A stretch of 16,157 nucleotides of DNA, from contig JAIPDU010000013.1 in the NCBI GenBank assembly GCA_021737525.1, forward strand, positions 1-16,157. Reading direction: 5' to 3'. Shown here piece by piece: positions 1 through 6,976 of this stretch (position 1 is the first letter of the stretch; each line of letters begins with the position of its first letter). The position numbers were made by a program, and so were the translations under genes. This DNA comes from Desulfohalobiaceae bacterium (GTDB taxonomy: Bacteria; Desulfobacterota; Desulfovibrionia; Desulfovibrionales; Desulfothermaceae). Below the pieces are notes generated by a model, which saw only the letters and a list, made by a program, of their open reading frames with translations, searched no databases and was not told the origin of the DNA.

Positions 1-103
1 TTTTTTCGTCCTTGAGGCGATCGCAGTCGATGCCGCTCAAGGCGCGTATGAGCGTGGTCTTGCCGTGGTCGATGTGTCCGGCTGTTCCCATGATGACGGG
101 CAT
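1..103 (-). CDS. selB: Selenocysteine-specific elongation factor SelB, N-terminal fragment
   Basis: The reverse strand from 103 reads 34 codons and runs off the left edge. It starts MPVIMGTAGHIDHGKTTLIR, continues with ALSGIDCDRLKDEK, and carries the G1 P-loop GHIDHGKT at about residues 9-16. The combination of a start a few residues before GTAGHIDHGKTTL and a following SGIDCDRLKDEK is typical of SelB, the GTPase that delivers Sec-tRNA to UGA codons marked by a SECIS element. EF-Tu and SelB share the P-loop, but EF-Tu continues differently. The start codon is ATG at 103-101, preceded by a weak purine-rich stretch (ACGAGG). It is transcribed divergently from the EF-G-like gene. Only the first part of domain I is visible, so a related translational GTPase cannot be wholly excluded. 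Confidence 0.87.
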   Translation of the reverse strand, partial: MPVIMGTAGHIDHGKTTLIRALSGIDCDRLKDEK

Positions 104-274
104 GCTGGCCTCGTTTCGTGTTTTTGGGCTTGGAGATTGACTTATCCCGCTGAGCCGCGGCGGTTCCCGCGTCCGGCTACCTTTTGGCTGCGCAACGAGC
201 CTGATGCGTCCGGCGCCCGGAGTCTCCGTCCCGGACAAAAGATCCAGCAGCGGAGAGATCAATCCTAAAGGCAA

Positions 275-339
275 TGGCCGGAGGATGCAATTACATGTCA
301 CTCCCCGGGTTTATTCATATGGGAACAAATTCAGCCTGC
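275..339. repeat. Dispersed intergenic repeat, copy A
   Basis: This stretch is a diverged copy of the sequence at 6384-6456. Shared blocks in the same order are GGCCGG, GAGGA(A)TGCA, TTAY-GTGTC, CCCC, TATTC, GGGA and ACAAATYC followed by GCCTG, with small indels between them. By eye about three quarters of aligned bases match. It lies just upstream of the promoter at 343-372. No ORF fits it. It could be a REP-like element or a conserved regulatory segment. Confidence 0.5.
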
Positions 340-342
340 TGC

Positions 343-372
343 TTGACACGCGTTTTGTTCCTTACCTAGGAT
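343..372 (+). promoter_or_regulatory. Candidate sigma70-type promoter for the EF-G-like gene
   Basis: A perfect -35 hexamer TTGACA (343-348) is separated by 18 bp from TAGGAT (367-372), which matches four of six bases of the -10 consensus. It is the best such pair in the selB/EF-G-like gap and points toward the EF-G-like gene. It would give a leader of roughly 180 nt. Confidence 0.5.
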
Positions 373-561
373 CATCCTGATTATTCTGATCCCCTTCCAT
401 GCGCGGAGTCGTTCCCGTCCTGGGCCTCATTCCCCGCGGCCCCGGGTCCCGCGCAGGAGAGCGGATGTGCCGGGCACGGGTCTTGCGGGCCCTGGTTTCC
501 CGGTCGATCCTGGTGCGTTGTGAGGGCGGGTGTATCACGATTGAAGACAAGGGAGCCTGGC

Positions 562-2622
562 ATGAACAAGGAAGGAGAAGGACAAAGGACCTACATCCTG
601 TTGGGGAGCAGCGGCGGCGGCAAAACCTCGCTGGCGGAAATGCTGCTCTTTGCGACCGGAGCGAGCACGCGCATGGGCAGCATCACCGGCGGGAATACCT
701 TTATGGACTTCGAGCCCGAGGAAGTGAAGAAAGGGGGGAGCATCCAGCCCGCCTACGCTGTGTACAGCCATGCAGGGCAAAGGCATTTTGTCCTCGATGT
801 CCCGGGAGACACCAATTTTCAGGGCGAGTTGCCCTATCAGCTGGCGGCAGCGGACGGAGGGGTCTATGTCTTTGATGCGGTGGACGGGATCAAGCCGCAG
901 GACAGGAAAGTCTGGAGGGAAGCCCGGGAGCGCGGCCTTCCCATGCTTGGGGTGGTGAACAAGCTGGACCGGGACCGGGCGGACACCGAGCAAATTATCA
1001 GCGGCTTGCGGGACGGGCTAGGTGCCAAGCCCGTGCCCTGCTATCTGCCTCTCGGCGATTCCGGAGACTTTCAGGGCGTGGTGGACGTGCTGCAGGGTTC
1101 GGCCTATTTCTTCGATCCCGATTCCGGGGCTGCCACTCCGGGAAAGGTCCCCGAGGGGATGCAGGACACGATTGCCGAGATGTACGAGGCGGCAGTGGAG
1201 AATATCGCGGAAAGCGACGAGGAGCTGATGGAAAAATATCTGGAGGAAGGGGATCTCGAAGCCGATGAAATCCAGTCCGGGCTCCGCAAGGGGGTTCTCG
1301 CCGGGGAGCTGATCCCGCTTTGTCCCGCGGCGTCACTGGAGGGCAAGGGAGCGGGCCTCATCCTGGAGATGATCCAGAAGCTCCTCCCCTCTCCCCTGGA
1401 ACGGGCCCCCTGGCCGGGAACCGAGGGCGAGGAGCGGGAATCGTCCCCGGACGCCGCTCCGGCCTGTTTCGTGTTCAAGACCATAGTGACCCCCTTCGGC
1501 GGACAGTTGAACATGCTCCGGGTCATGTCCGGCACCATTGCATCGGACATGCAGGTCTTCAATCCCGGGAAGCAGGCCAGGGAAAAGCTGAGCCAGCTGC
1601 AGTGGGTCGTGGGCAAGAAGCAGGAGCCCTGCAAGGAGGAGGTGGGCCCCGGAGCCCTCGTGGCCGTGGCCAAGCTGAAGCAAACAGGCACCGGCGACAC
1701 CCTTTGCTCGGAGAAGGAGCCCTTCGTCTTCGCCGCTCCCCAGCTGCCTTCACAGGTGCTGTCCTATGCCCTGGTCGGTTCCAAGGAGGACGAGGACAAG
1801 ATGATGATGGCCGTGCACAAGCTCTTGGAGGAGGACGTGAGCCTCAAGCTGGAGCACAACGATGAAACCGGGGATATCCTGCTTTCCGGGATGGGCCAGC
1901 AGCACATCGAGATGGCCGTGGAGAAGGTCAGGCGGCGGAACAAGGTGGAGGCCAAGCTGCAGGATCCCAGGATCCCTTACAAGGAGACCCTGAAGGCAGG
2001 GGCGGACGCCCAGGGACGGTTCAAGAAGCAGAGCGGCGGCAGGGGACAGTTCGGGGACTGCGTGATCAAGATCGAGCCCCAGGAGCGCGGGCAGGGTTAC
2101 GAGTTCGTCAACCAGATCGTGGGCGGCGTGATCCCCAAGCAGTACATCCCCGCGGTGGACCAGGGCATCCAGGAGGCGGCCCAGAAGGGGGTCTTGGCGG
2201 GCTATCCCGTGGTGGACTTCAAGGTGACCTGCTACGACGGCTCCTATCACAGCGTGGATTCCTCGGAGATGGCCTTCAAGGTGGCCGGATCCATGGCCTT
2301 CAAGAAGGCGGCGGATAAGGCCGGCCTGACGCTTCTGGAGCCGATCATGACCCTTGCCATCGAGGTTCCTGACGAATACATGGGGGACGTGATCGGAGAC
2401 ATATCCAGCCGCAGGGGGAAGGTGCTGGGCTACGATACGAATCAGGGCATCACCGAGATCCGGGCCCAGGCCCCCATGGCGGAAATCCTGCAGTATGCGC
2501 CGGATCTTCGGGCCATGACCGGGGGGCAGGGCGTATTCTCCATGCAGTTCGACCACTACGAGGAATGTCCTCCCCACGTGCAGGAGGCGATCCTGGAACA
2601 GGTCCGGGAAAAGGCGGAATAG
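562..2622 (+). CDS. Elongation factor G-like translational GTPase
   Basis: The 686-residue protein has EF-G length and domain order: a GTPase domain, a beta-barrel domain II (about 310-400), and domains III-V ending with the EF-G C-terminal fold (a stretch like VMGDVIGDISSRRGKVLG at about 610-630). I chose ATG 562 because GGGAG lies just upstream; a GTG at 520 only adds unsupported residues. The GTPase motifs are unusual. The P-loop is GSSGGGKT (15-22) rather than GHIDHGKT-like, switch I has KGGSI where EF-G has RGITI, and switch II is DVPGD (79-83) where EF-G has DTPGH. The NKLD base-recognition motif (133-136) is intact. This places it in the EF-G-like paralogue group rather than as the housekeeping translocase. 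Its cellular role is not established by the sequence; a ribosome-associated GTPase with altered hydrolysis is an inference. It appears to be a single-gene unit with its own promoter and a downstream terminator. Confidence 0.9.
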   Translation: MNKEGEGQRTYILLGSSGGGKTSLAEMLLFATGASTRMGSITGGNTFMDFEPEEVKKGGSIQPAYAVYSHAGQRHFVLDVPGDTNFQGELPYQLAAADGGVYVFDAVDGIKPQDRKVWREARERGLPMLGVVNKLDRDRADTEQIISGLRDGLGAKPVPCYLPLGDSGDFQGVVDVLQGSAYFFDPDSGAATPGKVPEGMQDTIAEMYEAAVENIAESDEELMEKYLEEGDLEADEIQSGLRKGVLAGELIPLCPAASLEGKGAGLILEMIQKLLPSPLERAPWPGTEGEERESSPDAAPACFVFKTIVTPFGGQLNMLRVMSGTIASDMQVFNPGKQAREKLSQLQWVVGKKQEPCKEEVGPGALVAVAKLKQTGTGDTLCSEKEPFVFAAPQLPSQVLSYALVGSKEDEDKMMMAVHKLLEEDVSLKLEHNDETGDILLSGMGQQHIEMAVEKVRRRNKVEAKLQDPRIPYKETLKAGADAQGRFKKQSGGRGQFGDCVIKIEPQERGQGYEFVNQIVGGVIPKQYIPAVDQGIQEAAQKGVLAGYPVVDFKVTCYDGSYHSVDSSEMAFKVAGSMAFKKAADKAGLTLLEPIMTLAIEVPDEYMGDVIGDISSRRGKVLGYDTNQGITEIRAQAPMAEILQYAPDLRAMTGGQGVFSMQFDHYEECPPHVQEAILEQVREKAE

Positions 2623-2708
2623 ATCGCGACGGCTGGAGACCGTTCCATTTTTCCGTGTATGGCATGCTCGCAAGCCGCTCCCCGGGAGTGGCCAGGCTGA
2701 TAGGAATA

Positions 2709-2904
2709 AACCGCCAAGGCGCCAAGAGCGCCAAGAAGGCGCGAAGGAAGAATATTTCCCTTTGCCGGGCCGCGGCAAAGGGAAAGGTTTGGCCTTGCGC
2801 CCGAGTCTCCGACAGCGAAGGCGCTCTTTGCTTTGCGGGCGTTCCCGCAAAGCAAAATAGCTTTCCTTTGCGACATCCTTGGCGCCCTTGGCGTCTTGGC
2901 GGTT
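2709..2904. repeat. Nested palindromic element with two internal perfect hairpins
   Basis: The outer arms are built from the phased word CGCCAAG. The left arm starts AACCGCCAAG at 2709, and the right arm ends CTTGGCGGTT at 2904, the exact inverse; the arms pair imperfectly over about 40 bp. Inside are two hairpins with perfect 13-bp stems: 2755-2767 with 2773-2785 (5-nt loop GGCCG), and 2827-2839 with 2844-2856 (4-nt loop CGTT). Both inner stems use the related word CTTTGC / GCAAAG. It resembles intergenic CGCCAAG-type repeats I have seen in environmental genomes, but I know no formal family name. There is no coding content and no obvious target-site duplication. Confidence 0.75.
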
Positions 2905-2946
2905 AAAAAAGACCGTACTTGCCCGCTTCTTCAGTCCGTGGCACGG

Positions 2947-2971
2947 AGCCGCTCCCCGGGAGCGGCTTTTT
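2947..2971 (+). terminator. Rho-independent terminator after the EF-G-like gene
   Basis: A GCCGCTCC / GGAGCGGC stem with a 3-nt loop (2948-2966) is followed directly by five T residues (2967-2971). It would end transcription from the EF-G-like gene before plsC, although it lies 325 bp past the stop codon because the palindromic element intervenes. Confidence 0.8.
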
Positions 2972-3084
2972 AGCAGCTTCACAGGCCCCTTGTGCAGAGG
3001 GGCAAACTGCGTTATGCAGGACTTCCGGCAAGGAGGGGCAACCGTTCCTTGCTCGGAAATGACTGTCTGGGACCAGAGGGAGAT

Positions 3085-3870
3085 ATGGACAGCAGCGAGG
3101 CGAAGTCGGGACGAGCGGCCCGCGCTGGGGTCGTGCTGCGGAGCGTGGTGTTCTACACGGTCTTTGGGCTGGTCACCCTGTTTGTTTCCCTGAGCGTAAT
3201 CCTGCTGAGCCCTTGGCCGCGCACCATGGCCCTGCGCCGCAAACTGGAGGGGTTCTGGGCCGGGGCCGCGGTTCGGGTCGGCGGAGTCCGAGTGGTGAGC
3301 GATGTTCCGGATCTGGATCCGGATGGGAACTATGTTTTTCTGGCCAACCATCAGAGCCATATGGACATACCCATCATCCTCTCCCTGTTTCCGGAATTCC
3401 GTCCCCGGTTCCTGGCCAAGGAGTCCCTGTTCAAGATCCCCATCTTCGGGCCGGGCATGGCGAAGACCGGCCATTTTTCCGTGGACAGGGAGAACAGGCG
3501 GCAGGGTATGAAGGATCTCCAGAAGGTGGTGGACTCCGTGCAGCAGGGAGAGTCCGCCCTGGTGTTTCCGGAGGGGACCCGCAACAGCGGGTCGGACGGC
3601 CTTCTCCCCTTTCAGAGCGGGGCCTTCATCCTTCTGCTCAAGAGCAACGTCCCAGCAGTGCCCCTGGTTCTGGACGGATCGAACCGGATCCTGCCCCGCG
3701 GGGCCAAGTGGCTTCGTTCGGGCACGGTCCGTATTCGGGCCCTCGCGCCCGTCAATGTTGCTGAGCGCTATTCGCTGAAGGACAGGGAAAGCCTGAAACA
3801 GGAGATGTGGCGCACGATGCAAAACGAATTTTTGGAGATAAGCTCATGGCAGGAGGAGAGAACTGGGTAA
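3085..3870 (+). CDS. plsC: 1-acyl-sn-glycerol-3-phosphate acyltransferase (PlsC family)
   Basis: The protein transfers an acyl chain to lysophosphatidic acid, giving phosphatidic acid, the substrate of CdsA encoded downstream. It has 261 residues. One N-terminal membrane segment (about 16-41) precedes the acyltransferase domain. The catalytic HX4D box is NHQSHMD (H89, D94), and the glycerol-phosphate-binding box is FPEGTRN (161-167). A PVPLVLDG-like late motif also fits the family. ATG 3085 is chosen because AGGGAG sits 4-5 nt upstream; the open frame extends further left without a better start. The 3' end overlaps the start of RNase J by 25 nt, so the two are probably translationally coupled. 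The paralogue could prefer another lysolipid, since the motifs define only the superfamily. Confidence 0.9.
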   Translation: MDSSEAKSGRAARAGVVLRSVVFYTVFGLVTLFVSLSVILLSPWPRTMALRRKLEGFWAGAAVRVGGVRVVSDVPDLDPDGNYVFLANHQSHMDIPIILSLFPEFRPRFLAKESLFKIPIFGPGMAKTGHFSVDRENRRQGMKDLQKVVDSVQQGESALVFPEGTRNSGSDGLLPFQSGAFILLLKSNVPAVPLVLDGSNRILPRGAKWLRSGTVRIRALAPVNVAERYSLKDRESLKQEMWRTMQNEFLEISSWQEERTG

Positions 3871-5510
3871 CTCTTTATCCAGTAGGTGGACTGGGAGAAA
3901 TCGGACAGAACTGTATGCTCCTGGAGAGCCGGGACAGCGCGATCCTCATCGATTGCGGGCTCATGTTCCCGGAAGATTTTCATTACGGCATCGATGTCCT
4001 TATTCCGCGTCTGGATTTCTTGCTGGAAAAGAAGGACAAGATTGCCGGCATCATTCTGACCCATGCCCATGAGGATCATATCGGGGCCCTGCCCTGGCTG
4101 CTCAAGGACATGAACGCACCGCTCTACGGCTCGGAATTTACCCTGACCATGGTGCAGAACAAGCTGCGGGACGGGAGCCTGGTCAATGCCGAGGATGTGG
4201 CCTTCCACATGGTCCAGCCCCGGGACGAAATGCGCATCGGGGATTTTACCCTGCATTTCTTTCCGGTTTGCCACTCCATCATCCAGGGCTACGCCCTGGG
4301 GATGGAGACCCCGGTGGGCCGCATCCTGCACACGGGCGACTTCAAGATCGATCAGAATCCTTTGGGTGGGCACTTCACGGATCTGGAGGGAATCGGGGCC
4401 TTTGCCGAATCCGGGGTGAGGATGATGCTCTCCGACTCCACCAACGTGGAGCGGGAAGGCCGGGCCATGACCGAGCTGGAGGTCAAGGACACCCTGCGGG
4501 ACATCTTCACCCAGGCCGAGGGGCGGGTGGTGATGACCCTGTTCTCCAGCCACGTGCAGCGCATTCAGGAGATCGCGGATCTGGCCACGCAGTTCGGGCG
4601 AAAGATCGCCGTGAGCGGCCGCAGCCTTCTGAACACCATCGACGTCGCCCGCAGGTTGGGGCTGTTGAACGTCTCCGGGGACGTGTTCTGTGAGCTGTCG
4701 GAGCTCAGGGATACTCCGGACCGGGATGTCGTTCTTCTGGTTACCGGATCGCAGGGCGAGCCCATGTCCGCGCTGACCCGGCTGGCAGAGGGGTCCCACA
4801 GGCAGCTCCGCATCCACCGGGGGGATACGGTGATCATGTCCTCGCGCTTTATTCCCGGCAACACCAAGGCGATCAACAAGGTGATCAACAGCCTCTATCG
4901 CCTCGGAGCCGAGGTAATGTACGAAAAGGTGCAGGCGGTGCACGCCTCGGGCCATGCCCACAGGGAAGAGCTGGAGACCATGCTGCGCACGGTCCGGCCC
5001 ACCTTTTTTGTTCCGGTTCACGGGGAATACAGGCATTTGATCAAGCACTCCCGGCTGGCCCGGGAAAACGGCGTGGCGGAGGAAAGGGCCCTGGTCCTGG
5101 AGAACGGGCAGCCGCTCACCTTGTTCGAGAAGGGGATCCGCTTCGAGGAGCAATTCTCCGCGAATTCGGTCATGGTGGACGGCAAGGGAGTGGGCGACGT
5201 CGGCCGCTCCATCCTCAAGGAGCGACGCCTGCTCGCCGGAGAGGGGATGGTGATCCTGCTCCTGGTGCTGGACAGCGAAAGCGGGGAGATCCTCATGGGG
5301 CCCAAGATCCAGTCCAAGGGATTTATCTTCGAGCAGGAATACGCCCACATCCTGGAGGAAGCGGAATCCATCGTCCTGGATGTCTACGCCCAGGTGTCCA
5401 GCACCGACTGGAAGAAGCTCAGGCAGAGGAGCAAGGCCGCCCTTCGGCGGTATTTCCAGCGCTCCCTGGACCGGGATCCGGTGATCGTGCCTTTGGTAAT
5501 CAATGTGTGA
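3846..5510 (+). CDS. rnj: Ribonuclease J (metallo-beta-lactamase / beta-CASP nuclease)
   Basis: This is a two-metal endo- and 5'-3' exoribonuclease of RNA maturation and decay. The 554 residues match the usual RNase J length of about 555. The N-terminus has the family's VGGLGEIGQN start (13-22), and metal-binding motif HAHEDH lies at 73-78. A later CHSI histidine, SDSTN, the beta-CASP region with SGHAH, and PVHGEYRHL follow in the right order. The C-terminal third is the RNase J-specific domain. ATG 3846 is supported by GGAG at 3834-3837; an upstream ATG at 3807 lies deep inside plsC and adds non-conserved residues. Only one RNase J is visible here, so RnjA versus RnjB cannot be assigned. Overlap with plsC suggests a two-gene operon. 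Confidence 0.95.
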   Translation: MAGGENWVTLYPVGGLGEIGQNCMLLESRDSAILIDCGLMFPEDFHYGIDVLIPRLDFLLEKKDKIAGIILTHAHEDHIGALPWLLKDMNAPLYGSEFTLTMVQNKLRDGSLVNAEDVAFHMVQPRDEMRIGDFTLHFFPVCHSIIQGYALGMETPVGRILHTGDFKIDQNPLGGHFTDLEGIGAFAESGVRMMLSDSTNVEREGRAMTELEVKDTLRDIFTQAEGRVVMTLFSSHVQRIQEIADLATQFGRKIAVSGRSLLNTIDVARRLGLLNVSGDVFCELSELRDTPDRDVVLLVTGSQGEPMSALTRLAEGSHRQLRIHRGDTVIMSSRFIPGNTKAINKVINSLYRLGAEVMYEKVQAVHASGHAHREELETMLRTVRPTFFVPVHGEYRHLIKHSRLARENGVAEERALVLENGQPLTLFEKGIRFEEQFSANSVMVDGKGVGDVGRSILKERRLLAGEGMVILLLVLDSESGEILMGPKIQSKGFIFEQEYAHILEEAESIVLDVYAQVSSTDWKKLRQRSKAALRRYFQRSLDRDPVIVPLVINV

Positions 5511-5530
5511 TCAGGGATTCGCGATCGGCT

Positions 5531-5609
5531 GATCCGGATGTTCGGACACCGGATATTCGGCATCCGACCTCTGAGCTCTGATTTTCCTTCTTCTGACCTT
5601 TGTCCTTTG
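5531..5609. repeat. Degenerate 7-8 nt phased array upstream of the FAH-family gene
   Basis: The spacer after RNase J can be parsed as consecutive 7- or 8-nt words. These are GATGTTCG, GACACCG, GATATTCG and GCATCCG, followed by ACCTCTG, AGCTCTG, ATTTTCC, TTCTTCTG, ACCTTTG and TCCTTTG. The first block uses GAT/CCG-like words and the second CTCTG/CTTTG-like words. Periodicity is clear in the second block and looser in the first. The array stops at the Shine-Dalgarno GGAG of the next gene. Confidence 0.5.
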
Positions 5610-5618
5610 GAGTCCGGC

Positions 5619-6362
5619 ATGCGCGTGGTACGGGTTGGCTACAGGGAACAGACTTTCTACGCGGCGTTTTATTCGGATCACGTCCGTCCTCTGGACCGCA
5701 GTGTCCAGGCCCCGGAAAGCATCCCCCTGGAGGAGATCGAGCTGAAGAGGTCGGTGCAGCCGACGAAAGTGGTCTGCGTGGGGCTGAACTACCACGCCCA
5801 TGCCCAGGAGCTGGGGCGGAAGATTCCCCGGGAGCCGCTTCTCTTTCTCAAGCCCCCCTCCTCGGTCATAGGTCCGGGCGAGACCATTCAGCTCCCCGCC
5901 CAGTCGGACAGTGTCCACTACGAGGGGGAGCTGGCCATGGTCATGGGTCGGCTTTGCAGCGGCGTCTCGGCTGAGGAGGCTTCCGAGTACATCTTCGGCT
6001 ATACCTGCGCCAACGATGTGACAGCCAGGGATCTTCAGGAGCGGGACGTGCAATATACCCGCGCCAAGGGATTCGACACCTTCTGTCCCCTGGGGCCCTG
6101 CATCGAGACGGAGCTGAATCCGGAAGAGGGGGTGGAGATCAGGACCCTGCAAAACGGAGAAGTCCGGCAACAGGGCAGGACCTCGGACATGGTCTTTCCC
6201 CCGGCACAGCTGGTCAGCTTCATTTCCGGCGTCATGACCCTGAATCCGGGGGATGTGATCCTAACCGGCACGCCGCCCGGAGTGGGAGCTCTTCGCCCAG
6301 GGGACAAGATCGGGGTGGAGATCGAGGGCCCCGGAGTGCTGGAGAACCTGGTTCAGGGGTAA
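5619..6362 (+). CDS. Fumarylacetoacetate hydrolase family protein
   Basis: The 247-residue protein is a single FAH-fold enzyme. Members of this size hydrolyse, decarboxylate or isomerise beta-dicarbonyl acids such as acylpyruvates, oxaloacetate or homoprotocatechuate-pathway intermediates. Diagnostic features are KVVCVGLNYHAHAQE (about 49-63), LFLKPPSSVIGPG, and the metal-binding HYEGEL (E102, E104). IFGYTCANDVTARDLQ supplies the third metal ligand, D133, and GDVILTGTPPGVG lies near the C-terminus. ATG 5619 is supported by GGAG about 6 nt upstream; the longer frame from 5538 would translate the phased repeat array. The neighbours give no pathway clue, so the substrate is unknown. It lies 108 bp after RNase J and may be co-transcribed with it. 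Confidence 0.9.
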   Translation: MRVVRVGYREQTFYAAFYSDHVRPLDRSVQAPESIPLEEIELKRSVQPTKVVCVGLNYHAHAQELGRKIPREPLLFLKPPSSVIGPGETIQLPAQSDSVHYEGELAMVMGRLCSGVSAEEASEYIFGYTCANDVTARDLQERDVQYTRAKGFDTFCPLGPCIETELNPEEGVEIRTLQNGEVRQQGRTSDMVFPPAQLVSFISGVMTLNPGDVILTGTPPGVGALRPGDKIGVEIEGPGVLENLVQG

Positions 6363-6383
6363 TAAGCGGATTGGTCACTGCCG

Positions 6384-6456
6384 GGGCCGGGCTTGAGGAA
6401 TGCAGTTATGTGTCGGCCCCTTAGGGGGGTATTCCCGGGAGAACAAATCCGGCCTG
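6384..6456. repeat. Dispersed intergenic repeat, copy B
   Basis: This is the second copy of the element at 275-339, in the same orientation. It carries GGCCGGG, GAGGAATGCA, TTATGTGTC, CCCC, GGGTATTC, GGGAGAACAAAT and CCGGCCTG in the same order as copy A. It differs mainly by a short insertion in the GC-rich centre. It lies just after the FAH-family stop codon. Confidence 0.5.
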
Positions 6457-6586
6457 GGAGCTGATCTAGGGCTATCGCATTTGGATATCTCCTCATAATG
6501 TAGAGATTTTTAAGGTGGTTAGTGCCCCTGCCTGCTCTTCGTGACAAGTCTCAGACAGGCATTCAAGAGATTAAATCCCTGATCTT

Positions 6587-6657
6587 TTCTCTGTGTGTCT
6601 CTGTGCTCTCAGTGGTAAAAACACTTCACCACAGAGGACACAGAGGTGCACAGAGAA
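6587..6657. repeat. Inverted repeat of CTCTGTG / CACAGAG words
   Basis: The left arm (6587-6616) begins TTCTCTGTG and ends AGTGGT. The right arm (6628-6657) begins ACCACAGAGG and ends CACAGAGAA. The arms are inverse complements at roughly four positions in five, around an 11-nt A-rich loop. Within each arm the CTCTGTG or ACACAGAG word recurs every 8-10 nt. It resembles the CACAGAGGACACAGAG-type repeats found between genes in many environmental bacteria. It is not coding and has no T-run that would make it a classical terminator. Confidence 0.7.
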
Positions 6658-6801
6658 CGGAGAAAGCGGGGACGAGTGCATTATTACCTTTTTGTCCATT
6701 AGTTCAGTATGTTAATTCAAATGCGATGGCCCTGGAAGCTGATCGGTTTACCCTTGTCAGCGCTTTTTTTCTGTATTAGACGTAATTGTTTAACAGGGAG
6801 C

Positions 6802-6844
6802 ACCCACGCCGCGAGCTCGAGACAGCTCCCATCCGTGCGTGGGT
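6802..6844 (+). promoter_or_regulatory. Hairpin in the rpsB leader
   Basis: A perfect 8-bp stem ACCCACGC (6802-6809) / GCGTGGGT (6837-6844) encloses a smaller stem GAGCT / AGCTC (6813-6817 with 6824-6828). It sits about 130 nt upstream of the rpsB start. Ribosomal-protein operons are often autoregulated through such leaders, and rpsB of E. coli is repressed by S2. That this hairpin has that job is inference; no known S2-leader consensus was recognised. Confidence 0.35.
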
Positions 6845-6976
6845 CCCTAGCTCGTTTCTTTTTGCAAAACGCACACTTCGGCTGATCCCGGGGTCTCCGG
6901 AAGCAGGTAAAGCCCGGAGCGAAGGATCGCGACAGGGTCGGAGTGGAGGAAACAACCCAGGAGTAAGGAGAAGAAC

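Larger units (their letters stand above)
104..561. other. Divergent intergenic region between selB and the EF-G-like gene
   Basis: These 458 bp hold no convincing gene. Positions 104-274 are GC-rich with several short inverted repeats; read toward selB they would be its leader, but I recognise no riboswitch or SECIS-like fold and no clear selB promoter. Positions 275-339 are one copy of a dispersed repeat, and 343-372 a good plus-strand promoter. The remaining 183 nt or so (to 561) would be a long 5' leader of the EF-G-like gene, GC-rich with possible hairpins but no known motif. Confidence 0.6.
2623..3084. other. Intergenic region with palindromic element, terminator and plsC leader
   Basis: These 462 bp hold no gene. 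From left to right they contain: a GC hairpin without a T-run at 2673-2692; a 196-bp nested palindrome at 2709-2904; a rho-independent terminator at 2947-2971; and two small hairpins in the plsC leader (2985-3003, and 3028-3052 with a perfect 7-bp stem GCAAGGA/TCCTTGC). The 16-bp string AGCCGCTCCCCGGGAG occurs twice, at 2673-2688 and 2947-2962, flanking the palindrome. Confidence 0.65.
6363..6976. other. Long intergenic region upstream of rpsB
   Basis: These 614 bp contain no convincing gene. They hold dispersed-repeat copy B (6384-6456), a stem TGCCTG...CAGGCA around 6530-6560 of unknown meaning, an inverted repeat of CTCTGTG words (6587-6657), an AT-richer stretch (6660-6790), and a structured leader directly before rpsB (6802-6970). 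I could not find a convincing promoter: TTGTCA at 6754 has no well-spaced -10. The lower GC around 6470-6790 contrasts with the neighbouring genes. Confidence 0.55.

Noticed and set aside
65..268. 67-residue plus-strand frame at the left edge
   Set aside because: It overlaps the start of selB in antisense and continues into non-coding sequence; the translation has no family features.
104..274. Riboswitch or SECIS-like element upstream of selB
   Set aside because: Several GC stems and two GCCGGACGC strings are present, but I could not build a known consensus, including cyclic-di-GMP or cobalamin types.
520..561. GTG 520 as the start of the EF-G-like gene
   Set aside because: It adds 14 residues unlike any EF-G N-terminus, and ATG 562 has the Shine-Dalgarno-like GGGAG at the right distance.
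1750..3822. 690-residue open frame on the minus strand
   Set aside because: It lies antisense to the EF-G-like and plsC genes, spans a palindromic repeat and terminator, and its translation is His/Leu/Gly-rich low-complexity with no family motif. It is an effect of high GC opposite real codons.
3768..5348. 526-residue open frame on the minus strand
   Set aside because: It is fully antisense to RNase J, whose motifs are unmistakable; the antisense product has no recognisable domain.
6738..6770. Rho-independent terminator ending in seven T residues
   Set aside because: The only stem is GCTGA/TCAGC with a 14-nt loop and two unpaired bases before the T-run, which is too weak. It also lies nearly 400 bp from the previous gene.
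6522..6779. 85-residue open frame in the rpsB upstream region
   Set aside because: It translates the CTCTGTG inverted repeat and AT-rich spacer, with no ribosome-binding site and no homology recognised by eye.
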